NCBI GenBank assembly: GCA_023389155.1
Contig: JAEWEV010000011.1
Span: 310,001 to 374,000, forward strand
Source: Pseudomonadota bacterium
Lineage (GTDB): Bacteria > Pseudomonadota > Gammaproteobacteria > Burkholderiales > Burkholderiaceae_B
DNA: 64,000 bases
Reading direction: 5' to 3'
The notes under the pieces are model-generated. The model was not told the DNA's origin, searched no databases, and saw nothing but the letters and a program-made list of their open reading frames with translations. This document shows positions 51,338 through 60,588 of this stretch, one piece after another (the stretch's first letter is position 1; each line of letters begins with the position of its first letter). The translations under genes and the position numbers were made by a program.

Positions 51338-51850
51338 ATGAAAATCGCATCCCGAATTTCACCCTGCCTGTGGTTCGACAATCAGGCTGAAGCTGCAGCA
51401 CAATTCTATACGGGAATCTTTCCTGATTCCCGCATTACCCAGACCACCTATTATCGTGGTGAGCAGGTGGCCGAAGTAAGTGGCATGCCCGAAGGCAGTG
51501 TGCTTACCGTGACATTCGAACTGCTTGGCGTACCGTTTACGGCGCTCAATGGCGGCCCGCTATTCAAATTCAGCGAAGCCATCTCTTTGCAGGTTCATTG
51601 TGACACTCAGGATGAGATCGATAAGTACTGGGCTGCTCTTAACGAAGGAGGCGATCCCGCAGCGCAACAATGCGGCTGGCTGAAAGATCGGTACGGACTG
51701 TCATGGCAGATCGTTCCCGCCATCATGTCTGAACTGCTTACAGATCCGGCACGTACACAGCGCGTCCTGGATGCGCTGATGCCCATGAAAAAGCTGGATA
51801 TTCGCAAATTGCAGGAAGCCGCCGACAGCGCGCCGGCGCCCCGGTCCTGA
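51338..51850 (+). CDS. VOC/PhnB-like protein (3-demethylubiquinone methyltransferase-type fold)
   Basis: A 170-residue protein of the vicinal-oxygen-chelate superfamily, PhnB-like group. RISPCLWFDNQAEAAAQFYTGIFPDSRI at the N-terminus, FELLGVPFTALNGGP and CGWLKDRYGLSWQIVP are family hallmarks. The name 3-demethylubiquinone methyltransferase often used for this fold is misleading; enzymatic function is unknown. GGAAAG precedes ATG 51338. A second VOC protein of a different subgroup lies downstream. Confidence 0.9.
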   Translation: MKIASRISPCLWFDNQAEAAAQFYTGIFPDSRITQTTYYRGEQVAEVSGMPEGSVLTVTFELLGVPFTALNGGPLFKFSEAISLQVHCDTQDEIDKYWAALNEGGDPAAQQCGWLKDRYGLSWQIVPAIMSELLTDPARTQRVLDALMPMKKLDIRKLQEAADSAPAPRS

Positions 51851-52044
51851 GCACAGCGGCGTGCCGGCCACTAACGTACACCGACCGCCCGAGCCGCAGC
51901 GTTCAATGTCACATTACCGATCCCGGTTCACTTTCACATTACCAATGTTTCACATTACTTATCTGATATTTAAATAATCCGGCCCGTTCGCTACCCTGCG
52001 ACTAGCCATCGCGAACAGCCAGACCGAAACAAGGAGTCAACAAC

Positions 52045-52482
52045 ATGAGTCAGACCTCAATTCTTCCCTATCTGTTTTTTGGTGGCCATTGCGAAGAAGC
52101 ACTGGAGTTCTATAAAAAAGCAGTCGGTGCAAAAGTCGACATGATGATGCGATTCAAAGACAGCCCCGAAGCTCCACCACCCGGCGCCGTACCACCCAAT
52201 TTTGACGATAAGATCATGCATACGAGCTTTCGCATCGGAAATTCTGTGATCATGGCATCCGATGGATGTCAAAGCGACAGTGCCTTTGGCGGTTTTGCGC
52301 TGTCTATTGTTCCCAGCGACAAGGAAGACGCCACGCGCATGTTCAATGCCCTTGCCGAAGAGGGCACGGTTACCATGCCGCTTGGCGAAACCTTCTTTTC
52401 TCCCTGCTTTGGCATAGTGAAAGACCGTTTCGGCCTGGAGTGGATGATCGCCATGCAGCCGGCAGAAGCGCACACCAGTTAG
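52045..52482 (+). CDS. VOC/PhnB-like protein
   Basis: A 145-residue PhnB/YjdN-type VOC protein: ILPYLFFGGHCEEALEFYKKAVGAK at the N-terminus, IMHTSFRIGNSVIMASDG in the middle and FGIVKDRFGLEWMIAM at the end. The function of these glyoxalase-like proteins is not established. AAGGAG lies upstream of the ATG. It sits between another VOC gene and an SDR gene on the same strand; gaps of about 70-190 bases leave the operon question open. Confidence 0.9.
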   Translation: MSQTSILPYLFFGGHCEEALEFYKKAVGAKVDMMMRFKDSPEAPPPGAVPPNFDDKIMHTSFRIGNSVIMASDGCQSDSAFGGFALSIVPSDKEDATRMFNALAEEGTVTMPLGETFFSPCFGIVKDRFGLEWMIAMQPAEAHTS

Positions 52483-52549
52483 TCTTTACTCCAGTTTGCT
52501 TCCCGCTGTACTATCTGCCAGCGTAGCATACGAAACGCAGGAGCACAGC

Positions 52550-53284
52550 ATGAACAAAACAGCATTGATTACCGGTGGCGGCCGAGGGATTGGCGCGGCC
52601 ACCGCAAAGTACCTTGCGGCCAGGGGCTATGGCATTTGCATTAATTATCACAGTAATGAACAGGCGGCAGAGACCCTGGTGGCGCAGATACGCGAACAAT
52701 TTCAGGTTCCCTGCATTGCCATTCGCGCGGACGTATCGCAAGAGGATCAGGTCGTAAAACTTTTTGAAGAAATGGACGAGCTGCTGGCGCCTGTGACCCA
52801 CCTGGTCAATAATGTGGGCATTCTGTTCAAGCAGATGAAGGTCAGCGAGATGGATGCAGAGCGCATCAACCGCACACTTATCACAAACGTCACCAGTTAT
52901 TTTCTGTGCAGCCGCGAGGCAATCAAGCGCATGCAGCCAGGGTGCGCCATCGTTAACGTTTCATCAGTCGCGTCACGTACCGGTTCGCCCGGCGAATATG
53001 TAGACTATGCAGCTTCCAAAGGTGCGGTAGATGTTTTCACTCGCGGCCTGTCGCTGGAGCTTGCTCCTCAGGGCATCCGTGTCAACTGTGTACGGCCTGG
53101 GTTTATCTATACAGACATTCATGCCGATGGCGGAGAGCCAGGGAGAGTCGATCGCGTCAGCAACCAGATTCCCATGCTGCGAGGCGGCCAGCCCGAAGAA
53201 GTGGCTTCTGCCATTGCATGGCTGTTGTCCGATGAGTCATCGTATGTCACCGGATCATTTATTGATCTTGCCGGTGGTCGATAA
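52550..53284 (+). CDS. SDR-family NAD(P)-dependent oxidoreductase
   Basis: A 244-residue classical short-chain dehydrogenase. The cofactor loop TGGGRGIGAA is at residues 8-17, NNVGIL near 86-91, the catalytic Ser in VNVSSVASRTGSPGEYVDYAASKGA and the YxxxK pair Tyr-Ala-Ala-Ser-Lys follow. The C-terminal VTGSFIDLAGGR is typical. ATG 52550 has GGAG eight bases upstream (the reading extends to 52496). Many such enzymes are annotated as glucose 1-dehydrogenase or FabG-like; the substrate cannot be predicted. Confidence 0.92.
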   Translation: MNKTALITGGGRGIGAATAKYLAARGYGICINYHSNEQAAETLVAQIREQFQVPCIAIRADVSQEDQVVKLFEEMDELLAPVTHLVNNVGILFKQMKVSEMDAERINRTLITNVTSYFLCSREAIKRMQPGCAIVNVSSVASRTGSPGEYVDYAASKGAVDVFTRGLSLELAPQGIRVNCVRPGFIYTDIHADGGEPGRVDRVSNQIPMLRGGQPEEVASAIAWLLSDESSYVTGSFIDLAGGR

Positions 53285-53640
53285 GCGCGGGCAGTTAAAA
53301 AGGCACATCATCGTAGCGTGAAAACGGCAGCGCTTAGGGATAAGTGATTTGATCATGCCGTTGAATACAGGCGGACACGAGCCCGCTTCGGAGTCCGCAC
53401 AGCGTTCTCAGCGTGGCTCCGGAACATACGCGCGTTAGATCTTGGTGCACATGCCCTGGCGGCCGCCCCGCCGCTTTCATAGACGATATCAAACGTGTTA
53501 CCGTATAGGCTGACAACAGTCGGCCGTGCGCGTGCCACATTGCACTTGCGTTATAGCAGCTGCAATTGCGCAGCCGCAGGCGCCGTATCCGCAGACCAAA
53601 TTACGCTGAACATATCATATCGTTATCAGGAGGAAGCATA
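53285..53640. other. 356-base intergenic region with a strong ribosome site at its end
   Basis: No gene seen. AGGAGG at 53628-53633 precedes the GTG start of the MscS-type gene. No terminator stands out behind the SDR gene. Confidence 0.5.
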
Positions 53641-56124
53641 GTGCTTGAACCGTACGCGACAGGGTCGCAGTCATCCCGACTACCAAGGGCGGGCACAGTC
53701 AGTCAGCTGTCCGGCCTATTCTCCCGATATTTTCTCCCGTTTTTTCTGCTCATTTTCACGCTGCTGTATCTGAATACAGCCGTAGCTCAGGATTCCGCCA
53801 CTACCCAGGCCCAGGTCACGCCCGCATCTGCGGCTCAGCTGGCCGATCTTCTGGAAAACGAACAGACACGCGATCAACTGATAGAACAATTGCGTGCCCA
53901 GGCTCCGGCTGTGCAACAGGCCAATACCGCGGCCCAGACTGCAAGTACAGGGCATACCGATGACTCATTGCCCCGGCGCGTCGCCGACAGCACCCAGTAC
54001 TTTCTGAGTAAGCTACTGGATGATATGGGCGATGCGGCTGCAGCAATCGGGGCGATGGCACGGGGTGAAGGCACAGCGGGCATCAGCATGACTGACTGGA
54101 AGTCCACAATGATCAACTTTGTCATGGTCATTGCGGCGACAGTAATCGCCTTTATTGTGCTGCGCCTGCTTGCCGCCCGTGTCTTTGCAGCCATTAATCA
54201 CTGGGCGGGGCAATCACCACCGATCGCCAGTCGCCGTCGGATAGCCGGACCTGCAGCGCTGCGCAAGATAGTCGCCGTTGTCGGCGCACTGATCGTTGAT
54301 ATTATTGCGATTGTGCTTGCCGGCGTGGTGGGCTACGGCGTGGCGCTGGCCGTGGCCGGCCCCGACGCATCGGTTGGCACGTTTGACTCTCTTTTCGTCA
54401 ATGCTTTTATCGCAGTTGAAATTGCCAAAGCCCTGGTGCGCACGGTGTTTGCCACGCGCTTTCCCCAATTACGACTGTTCGAAATGCGGGACGACGTTGC
54501 TACGTACTGGAATGCGTGGTTGTGCAGACTCGTCGGCATCGCCGGATACGGCATGCTGGTGGTCGTTCCGCTTACCACTGCCCTTTTCACTTCCGCTCTC
54601 GGTAATCTGGTCGGACTGCTCATCATGCTTGGCATGTACATCTATGCAGTCAGGGTGATCTGGACCAACCGCGCCCTCATCAGAGAGAGGCTTGTCCAGC
54701 GCGCTAGCGTGGCTTCCACAGCGTTTTTTGCCACGCTGATGCGATTGCTTGCCCGTGTCTGGCATATCCTCGCCCTTATCTATTTCACGGTGCTACTGGT
54801 GGTCAGCCAGGTGGACCCCGTTGATGCCTTGCCGTTCATGGCACGCGCCACTGCGCAAAGCATCGTCGCTATTGCACTGGGCTTACTGATATCCGCCATC
54901 CTGACGGCTCTGCTCAGTCATCCTATTCGACTGTCAGAAGAGATGCGCACCCGGCTTCCCTTACTGGAAGCACGCATCAATTCATATGTCCCGGCAACAA
55001 TAAAAGGACTGCGCTTTATCACGCTCGTCGTGGTGTTGCTGTTTGTCCTGGACGCCTGGCACGCCTTCGATCTCTCGGCCTGGGTCATGTCAGACTCCGG
55101 TCGCGCAACGATTAATATGGTGGTGCACATTGCGATTATCCTGCTCGTGGCAGCACTGGCGTGGACCATCATTGCCAGCATCATCGAGAGTCGGCTGTCC
55201 GGCACTGGAAACCGTGCCCCCAGCGCCAGAGAAAAAACACTGCTGTCGCTGTTTCGCAATGCGGCGCTGATCGTCATTGTGACCATGACCATTCTGATCC
55301 TGCTGTCGCAGATCGGTATTAATATTGGTCCGCTGATCGCTGGTGCCGGGGTGGTTGGCCTGGCCATTGGTTTCGGTGCGCAGAAACTTGTGCAGGACAT
55401 CATCACCGGCATCTTTATCCAGCTTGAAAACGGCATGAATGTGAATGATGTGGTAGAGGCAGGCGGCGTTTTCGGAACAGTAGAGAAAATGACCATCCGG
55501 TCTGTCGGGATCCGCACACTGGATGGCGGCTATCATCTGATTCCGTTCTCGTCGGTCGATGTCGTTGCCAATCACATGCGTGATTTCTCCTATCACCTGG
55601 GCGAGTATACGATCGCCCATCGCGAGAACGTAGACGAAGCCATTCAGCATCTTCGCGCCGCATTTGCAGAACTGATGCAGGATGAGGTGCTATCACCTGA
55701 AATACTGGAAGATATATCGGTGCCCGGTGTGACAGCCCTCAGTGACCGTGGCGTAACCATCCGGGTGTTGATCAAGACAACGCCCGGTATGCAATGGGCC
55801 GTGCAGCGCGGCTACAATCGCCTGGTCAAAAAGCACTTCAACGCTGCAAATATCGAATTGCCTTACCCACACACCGTGGTCTACTTTGGGCAGGACAAGG
55901 ATGGCAATGCACCTTCGGCCAGGGTGGATCTTGGTCGTCAGGCAGATCATCCTGAATTTGCCAAAGGCCAGGCGCCGGCAGCAGGACATACGCCGCGCGA
56001 TCTGGCCCCGCGTAAAAGCAGTTCGGAAGATGTGCTGGGGAATGAACTGGAAACGCGGGTGCCGGATGAAAATGAGGAGGCCGGTGACGCAGATTCATCC
56101 AGTCGCCCCGCTCAGGGCACATAG
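53641..56124 (+). CDS. Large MscS-family mechanosensitive channel
   Basis: An 827-residue inner-membrane channel of the MscK/MscM-like group. A signal or first helix (FLPFFLLIFTLLYLNTAVA) is followed by a periplasmic region with Gln/Ala-rich helix, about ten hydrophobic segments and the MscS core: GAGVVGLAIGFGAQKLVQDIITGIFIQLE, the pore-lining and beta-domain region, then VVEAGGVFGTVEKMTIRSVGIRTLDGGYHLIPFS. An acidic C-terminal tail (residues 760-827) is predicted disordered. The start is GTG with AGGAGG in front. It releases solutes under hypo-osmotic stress. Monocistronic. Confidence 0.9.
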   Translation: MLEPYATGSQSSRLPRAGTVSQLSGLFSRYFLPFFLLIFTLLYLNTAVAQDSATTQAQVTPASAAQLADLLENEQTRDQLIEQLRAQAPAVQQANTAAQTASTGHTDDSLPRRVADSTQYFLSKLLDDMGDAAAAIGAMARGEGTAGISMTDWKSTMINFVMVIAATVIAFIVLRLLAARVFAAINHWAGQSPPIASRRRIAGPAALRKIVAVVGALIVDIIAIVLAGVVGYGVALAVAGPDASVGTFDSLFVNAFIAVEIAKALVRTVFATRFPQLRLFEMRDDVATYWNAWLCRLVGIAGYGMLVVVPLTTALFTSALGNLVGLLIMLGMYIYAVRVIWTNRALIRERLVQRASVASTAFFATLMRLLARVWHILALIYFTVLLVVSQVDPVDALPFMARATAQSIVAIALGLLISAILTALLSHPIRLSEEMRTRLPLLEARINSYVPATIKGLRFITLVVVLLFVLDAWHAFDLSAWVMSDSGRATINMVVHIAIILLVAALAWTIIASIIESRLSGTGNRAPSAREKTLLSLFRNAALIVIVTMTILILLSQIGINIGPLIAGAGVVGLAIGFGAQKLVQDIITGIFIQLENGMNVNDVVEAGGVFGTVEKMTIRSVGIRTLDGGYHLIPFSSVDVVANHMRDFSYHLGEYTIAHRENVDEAIQHLRAAFAELMQDEVLSPEILEDISVPGVTALSDRGVTIRVLIKTTPGMQWAVQRGYNRLVKKHFNAANIELPYPHTVVYFGQDKDGNAPSARVDLGRQADHPEFAKGQAPAAGHTPRDLAPRKSSSEDVLGNELETRVPDENEEAGDADSSSRPAQGT

Positions 56125-56444
56125 GCCGGGCTGCTTCTTGCCTGTGACGCGTGACTCGGCTTGCCAGGCTGGCCTGGCTCGCTTAGGCCACTTAGACCCT
56201 CTGAGCTGCTCGTAAAACCAAACCCGGATGGCTTAGCCTGAGCGTGGCCGTTATAAGGTCGCCAGGCTCAGGCAATATCACAACCGCAATCAGGATGGCA
56301 GATTGATGATGGTCACCTGATTGCGGATTTCAGAATTTCAGGCCCTCCGGGCATCAAGACGATCCAGGGGTTACGGGCGTTAAAAGCTTCAATATTTCTG
56401 ACCCTCAAGATTTCCGTACCGCAGAATCGGGCAATTTCATATCG
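56125..56444. other. 320-base intergenic region with one hairpin
   Basis: GCCTGAGC (56236-56243) and GCTCAGGC (56266-56273) form a perfect 8-base stem with a 22-base loop between the convergent channel and ABC ATPase genes. There is no T-tract. Nothing else seen. Confidence 0.5.
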
Positions 56445-57203
56445 TCAAGTGTAATGCACGCAGATCCGGTTGTTCTGCCACTCATGAATGGACACGTCCA
56501 GTCCGTACAGCTCCTTGAGGACTGGGGGCTGGATGAACGTCTGCGGCGGGCCCTGGTGCAGCACTTTGCCGTTGCGCATGCCAATAATCAGATCAGAGTA
56601 GCACGACGCAAAATTGATATCGTGCAGTACCAGAACAACCGTCTTGGACAATTCATCTGCCGCCAGACGCATCACTTTCATGATATCGACGGCATTCTTC
56701 ATATCCAGACTGTTTAGCGGCTCGTCCAGTAGCACATACTCTGTGTCCTGACACAGCACCATAGCGATAAAGGCGCGCTGCCGCTGGCCGCCAGACAACT
56801 CATCCAGGAAGCGCTTTTCCAGTCCCTGAAGATTCAGATAGGCAATCGCCCTTTCGATATGCGTTTTGTCTTCTACCGTCAGACGACCATGGGTATGCGG
56901 ATACCGTCCAAACGCGACCACATCCTGTACCGTCAGGCGCAGCGGCAAATGGTTGTCCTGGCGCAAAATGGATAAATGGCGCGCCAGTTCCGCAGTATCG
57001 GTATGCGTCACATCCAGCCCACCCACCTGAATATTGCCTCCAGACATGGGCAGCAGACGGCTTATCATGCCCAGTAGCGTCGACTTGCCCGCGCCGTTAG
57101 GTCCCACAATAGATGTGACACCGCCCTGCGGTATTTCAACTGAAACGTCATCAACGACCAGCTGATTCACGTAATCTTTGCTGACTCCATTGACCTTAAT
57201 CAT
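56445..57203 (-). CDS. Catecholate-siderophore ABC transporter ATPase (YclP/CeuD-like)
   Basis: A 252-residue ABC ATPase of the FecE/YclP group. Walker A GPNGAGKST is near residues 35-43, the Q-loop is in LSILRQDNHLPL, the signature is LSGGQRQRAFIAM and Walker B is YVLLDEPLNSLD. It powers the uptake of ferric siderophores by the two permeases encoded upstream, with a four-base overlap to the first. The sequence of the whole system is closest to the YclNOPQ (petrobactin) and CeuBCDE types. It is last in the cluster. Confidence 0.93.
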   Translation of the reverse strand: MIKVNGVSKDYVNQLVVDDVSVEIPQGGVTSIVGPNGAGKSTLLGMISRLLPMSGGNIQVGGLDVTHTDTAELARHLSILRQDNHLPLRLTVQDVVAFGRYPHTHGRLTVEDKTHIERAIAYLNLQGLEKRFLDELSGGQRQRAFIAMVLCQDTEYVLLDEPLNSLDMKNAVDIMKVMRLAADELSKTVVLVLHDINFASCYSDLIIGMRNGKVLHQGPPQTFIQPPVLKELYGLDVSIHEWQNNRICVHYT

Positions 57204-58156
57204 CGTTGCCCCTTACGCACGATAAGTGCAATGAACATAATTCCGCCGGCAAATTCAATTACCACGCTGACGGTTGTATTGAGCGCCAGACCATGCTCCA
57301 GTACTGTCTGACCGCCGACCAGCGCCACGACGCCCAGGAGCACTGCAGCCGGGACGGTATATTTATGTTTGTCTGTCTGCATGATCATGTAGGCAAGGTT
57401 GCTGACCAGCAGCCCGAAAAAGGTGACCGGGCCGACCAGCGCTGTGGAAACCGACACCATGACAGAAATCAGTATCAACGTGAGCCACAGGGTCTTGCGA
57501 TAGTGAATGCCCAGATTGATGGCAACCTCGCGTCCCAGCGACAGCACATCATATGCGCGCCGCAAGCGCCAGCCAATCACGGATACCGCGGCGACCATGA
57601 TGGCCGAAACCAGCAGCAAATTGGTACGGATAGCATTGAAACTGGCGAACATCTTGTCCTGCAGGAACAGAAATTCATTGGGATCGATCATCCGTACCAT
57701 CAACCCCGACAGGCTGCGAAACAGCAGACCAAAGACAATGCCAACCAGCAGCAACAGATGCAGACTGTGAGACGCGCCAGAGAAAATCCACTGGAACAGC
57801 AGGCAGGCAAAAACGGTCATCGCGCTGACTTCAAGAACGAACTTGCCGGTAACACCCAGCGCCCCTCCCATGTTCAGGCCAAACCAGAAAATCACAATTG
57901 CCTGTATCAGCGTATACAGCGCATCAAAGCCCATAATGGAGGGTGTAAGGATGCGATTATGAGTGATGGTCTGGAACAACACGGACGAGACAGCAACGGA
58001 ATAGGCCACCAGCAGCATGGCGGCCAGCTTGCCAGAGCGAAATGACAGAACAAAGTCCCAATGTCCATTGGCCCCTATCGTCATGAAGGCGATCACTGAA
58101 GTTAGTGCCAGAAAGCCCAGCAGACACAGTAACGTAGCGGGTTTCAAGTTAGCCAA
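57200..58156 (-). CDS. Siderophore ABC permease (YclO/CeuC-like)
   Basis: A 318-residue FecCD-family permease with about nine membrane helices. The family segment GREVAINLGIHYRKTLWLTLILISVMVSVSTALVGPVTFFGLLVSNLAYMI near residues 207-257 contains the ATPase-coupling region. The start is a TTG at 58156, inferred from the eight-base overlap with the preceding gene; no nearer ATG exists. It pairs with the other permease at 58149-59150 as a heterodimer. Confidence 0.9.
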   Translation of the reverse strand: MANLKPATLLCLLGFLALTSVIAFMTIGANGHWDFVLSFRSGKLAAMLLVAYSVAVSSVLFQTITHNRILTPSIMGFDALYTLIQAIVIFWFGLNMGGALGVTGKFVLEVSAMTVFACLLFQWIFSGASHSLHLLLLVGIVFGLLFRSLSGLMVRMIDPNEFLFLQDKMFASFNAIRTNLLLVSAIMVAAVSVIGWRLRRAYDVLSLGREVAINLGIHYRKTLWLTLILISVMVSVSTALVGPVTFFGLLVSNLAYMIMQTDKHKYTVPAAVLLGVVALVGGQTVLEHGLALNTTVSVVIEFAGGIMFIALIVRKGQR

Positions 58157-59150
58157 AGCGGGACCGCCTGTTCAGAAGTAGATACAGGAACAGCGCGCTG
58201 CCAGTCACGCCTACCACCGTTCCGATAGGGATTTCGTGCGGGAAAATGATGAGACGACCCACAATGTCGCAGGCCAGGACGAACAGTGCCCCCAGGAACG
58301 CCACCCACGGCAATGACCGGCGCATATTGTCGCCGAACAGAAGGCTGACCACATTGGGAACCAGCAGGCCCAGAAAGGGGATGCTGCCTGCCGTCACCAC
58401 AACAACCGCGCTGATGGCAGATACGATGATCATGCCGATCAGCATAAGACGTTTGTGATTGAGTCCGAGATTGGTTGTAAACTGCTCGCCCATCCCCAGC
58501 ACCGTAAACCGGTCGGCGGCAATATAAGCGATGCATGATAGCGCGAACGCCACCCACAGCAGCTCATACCTGCCGCGCAGCACACCAGAGAAATCTCCCA
58601 TGGTCCAGGTCTGCAAGGCCTGCAGCAAATCGTGTTGATAGGCAAAGAACGTAGTCACGGCCTGTATGACGCCACCCAGGACGAGCCCGACCACAGGCAC
58701 GAGAAAGGTGGAACGTAGCGGAACGCGCCGCAGAATCAGCAGGAAAAGTGCGGTACCAGCAAGCGCGAACAGCGCAGCCACCAGCATTTTTATCAATACA
58801 GGAGTGCCCGGCGCGAGCAGCGTAACAGCCAGAATGCCCATGGTTGCCGACTCTACGGTGCCTGCCGTAGATGGCTCGACAAACCGGTTGCGTACCAGCA
58901 TCTGCATGATCAGCCCGGCAACGGCCAGCGAGGTGCCAGCCAGGACAAGCGCTATGGTGCGCGGCAGGCGGCTGATCAGCAGCAATTGCCAGGCCTCGGT
59001 GTCCATGCGCAGCAAGGCCGGAAGCGACATATCACCCGCCCCCAGAAACAGGCTGCTCAGAAACAGCAAACACAGAAGCAATATCAGTACGCCGGTCAGC
59101 AAGGGACCGGCGACACGATTGCGCTTGTGTTGATCAACCAGCAAACTCAT
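58149..59150 (-). CDS. Siderophore ABC permease (YclN/CeuB-like)
   Basis: A 333-residue FecCD-family permease. The N-terminal SRLPRTIALVLAGTSLAVAGLIMQMLVRNRFVEPSTAG is the family signature (residues about 59-97), and NHKRLMLIGMIIVSAISAVVVVTAGSIPFLGLLVPN is the coupling region. First membrane gene after the binding protein (64-base gap). A catecholate-type siderophore such as petrobactin or a 2,3-dihydroxybenzoyl precursor is the likely cargo, by similarity of the four-gene set. Confidence 0.92.
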   Translation of the reverse strand: MSLLVDQHKRNRVAGPLLTGVLILLLCLLFLSSLFLGAGDMSLPALLRMDTEAWQLLLISRLPRTIALVLAGTSLAVAGLIMQMLVRNRFVEPSTAGTVESATMGILAVTLLAPGTPVLIKMLVAALFALAGTALFLLILRRVPLRSTFLVPVVGLVLGGVIQAVTTFFAYQHDLLQALQTWTMGDFSGVLRGRYELLWVAFALSCIAYIAADRFTVLGMGEQFTTNLGLNHKRLMLIGMIIVSAISAVVVVTAGSIPFLGLLVPNVVSLLFGDNMRRSLPWVAFLGALFVLACDIVGRLIIFPHEIPIGTVVGVTGSALFLYLLLNRRSRFG

Positions 59151-59214
59151 GCAGCACCTGAAGCAACGTCATAGCCTGACGAGCCGTGCTTGCGCAACGG
59201 CGTGCTCGCCATGA

Positions 59215-60150
59215 TTACTGTTTGCCGTCCAGCGCCTGAGACAACTGATCTACGTTCTGTTGCATGGCGGTCAGACCAGCACTGCCCAGCAGATACCAGT
59301 CCATGGCGTTCAAATAAACGATCTGTTTCTTTTTCCACGCGGTGGTTTTATGGATTAGCTCGTTGTCCAGCATTTGCTGCGCAGCAACCCCCTCGCGGCC
59401 AATGGCGCCGTCGCGGTCGATCACAAAAAGCCATTGCGGATCGGTTTTATAGATAAACTCGAAAGATACGGCCTGCCCATGGTTGGATGTGGACAGATTC
59501 GGGGCGGCAGCCGGAATACCAAACTCGTCATGCAGAATACCGAAGCGGGAGCCCGGACCGTAGGCACTGACTTTTCCGCCCGTCGTCAGGATAATCAGGC
59601 CTGAACCTGCATTCTTGGCTTTTTCCTTCAGCGCGGCAATGGAATCCTCCAGCTTGCTCAGCTGCTCTTTGGCCTTGTCCTGTTTATCGAAGATCTCGGC
59701 CAGTTTAAGTGTATTGTGCTTGACGCTGTTGAGCAGATCCTTGCTGTCAGCTGTCAGATCGATCGTGGGGGCCAGTTTGCTCAGATCTGCATACTTTGGC
59801 GCAGAACGGCCACCAACGATGATGAGATCGGGAGACAGGGCGTTGATGGCTTCATAGTTCGGTTCGAAAAGTGACCCGACTTTGGGGAACGAACTGTCGG
59901 CATAGCCAGACAGCTGGTTCACATATTTGGAGGTGGGTACGGCAGTCGCTTCTACGCCCAGTGCGTGCATGGTGTCCAGGGAAGCAAGATCAAAGACCAC
60001 GGTTTTTTTCGGTTCCGCTTCGATCGTCGTTTTTCCGGAGGCATGCTCCACGGTCAGGGGAAAGGCATGCAGCTGCGGAGCAACTGTCGCGGCAAACACC
60101 ATGCTGCAAGCGAACAGGGCACGACGAAATTTAGACTTCCAGGATTGCAT
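59215..60150 (-). CDS. Siderophore-binding periplasmic protein (YclQ/CeuE-like)
   Basis: A 311-residue class III substrate-binding protein. Signal peptide MQSWKSKFRRALFACSMVFAATVA (cleavage near LHA-FPL) is followed by VVFDLASLDTMHALGVEA, DLIIVGGRSAPKY, YGPGSRFGILHDEFG and a C-terminal YLLGSAGLTAMQQ. YclQ and CeuE have the same pattern and length. ATG 60150 has GGAG nine bases upstream; the GTG at 60165 lies closer to no ribosome site. It has no lipobox, so it is a soluble periplasmic protein. First gene of the transport cluster, with two palindromes in its leader. Confidence 0.92.
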   Translation of the reverse strand: MQSWKSKFRRALFACSMVFAATVAPQLHAFPLTVEHASGKTTIEAEPKKTVVFDLASLDTMHALGVEATAVPTSKYVNQLSGYADSSFPKVGSLFEPNYEAINALSPDLIIVGGRSAPKYADLSKLAPTIDLTADSKDLLNSVKHNTLKLAEIFDKQDKAKEQLSKLEDSIAALKEKAKNAGSGLIILTTGGKVSAYGPGSRFGILHDEFGIPAAAPNLSTSNHGQAVSFEFIYKTDPQWLFVIDRDGAIGREGVAAQQMLDNELIHKTTAWKKKQIVYLNAMDWYLLGSAGLTAMQQNVDQLSQALDGKQ

Positions 60151-60165
60151 GAAACTTGACTCCAC

Positions 60166-60588
60166 TTCAGATTCCAGAAACAGGCTGCATACGCTGGCAA
60201 ATCAGCCTGGCTGATTCCGCGGCGCAACACGAAACACATATGTGATGGTAAAAGCAAAAGATATTAGAGGTATAAGGCGCGTGCTTTGTTAATTCATCCT
60301 AGCCCTGTCTTCCTTTACAGCACACGTGCAGATTTGCTCTGCCTGGCGCAGGATACTCAATAAATGGAAGCGGAGATAGAATCAACTTGGCAGCAAAAGA
60401 TTGTATCACGATTGGTAATAAGATGTATTCTTATTTAAGCGCTCATCCACAACGCCCGCAAGTCCAGGTCCGGAGCGCAAACTGGCCCATTGATCTGGCT
60501 ATCGGTGCCGGCGCGAATCAGGTACTCACTTGCCGTTCATCTGCCAATCAGCGGCTGCTCGCGCAAGCGGGCTGTTTATCTGCGCCGA
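60166..60588. other. 423-base region upstream of the siderophore cluster
   Basis: Contains the leader palindromes described separately and an AT-rich tract at 60245-60300 suited to a promoter. I could not fit a convincing Fur box. A 77-codon plus-strand reading (60387-60620) is judged spurious. Confidence 0.5.
60201..60244 (-). promoter_or_regulatory. Palindromes in the siderophore cluster leader
   Basis: ATCAGCC-T-GGCTGAT (60201-60215) is a perfect 15-base palindrome 51 bases upstream of the binding-protein start, and CACATATGTG (60235-60244) is a perfect 10-base palindrome 20 bases further. Either an operator pair or, for the first, an RNA hairpin in the 5' leader. The AraC gene directly upstream is a candidate regulator. 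Confidence 0.45.

Noticed and set aside
57206..58045. 279-codon plus-strand open frame opposite the siderophore permease
   Set aside because: Antisense to a clear membrane protein; composition rich in His and Gln is typical of a reversed membrane-gene frame.
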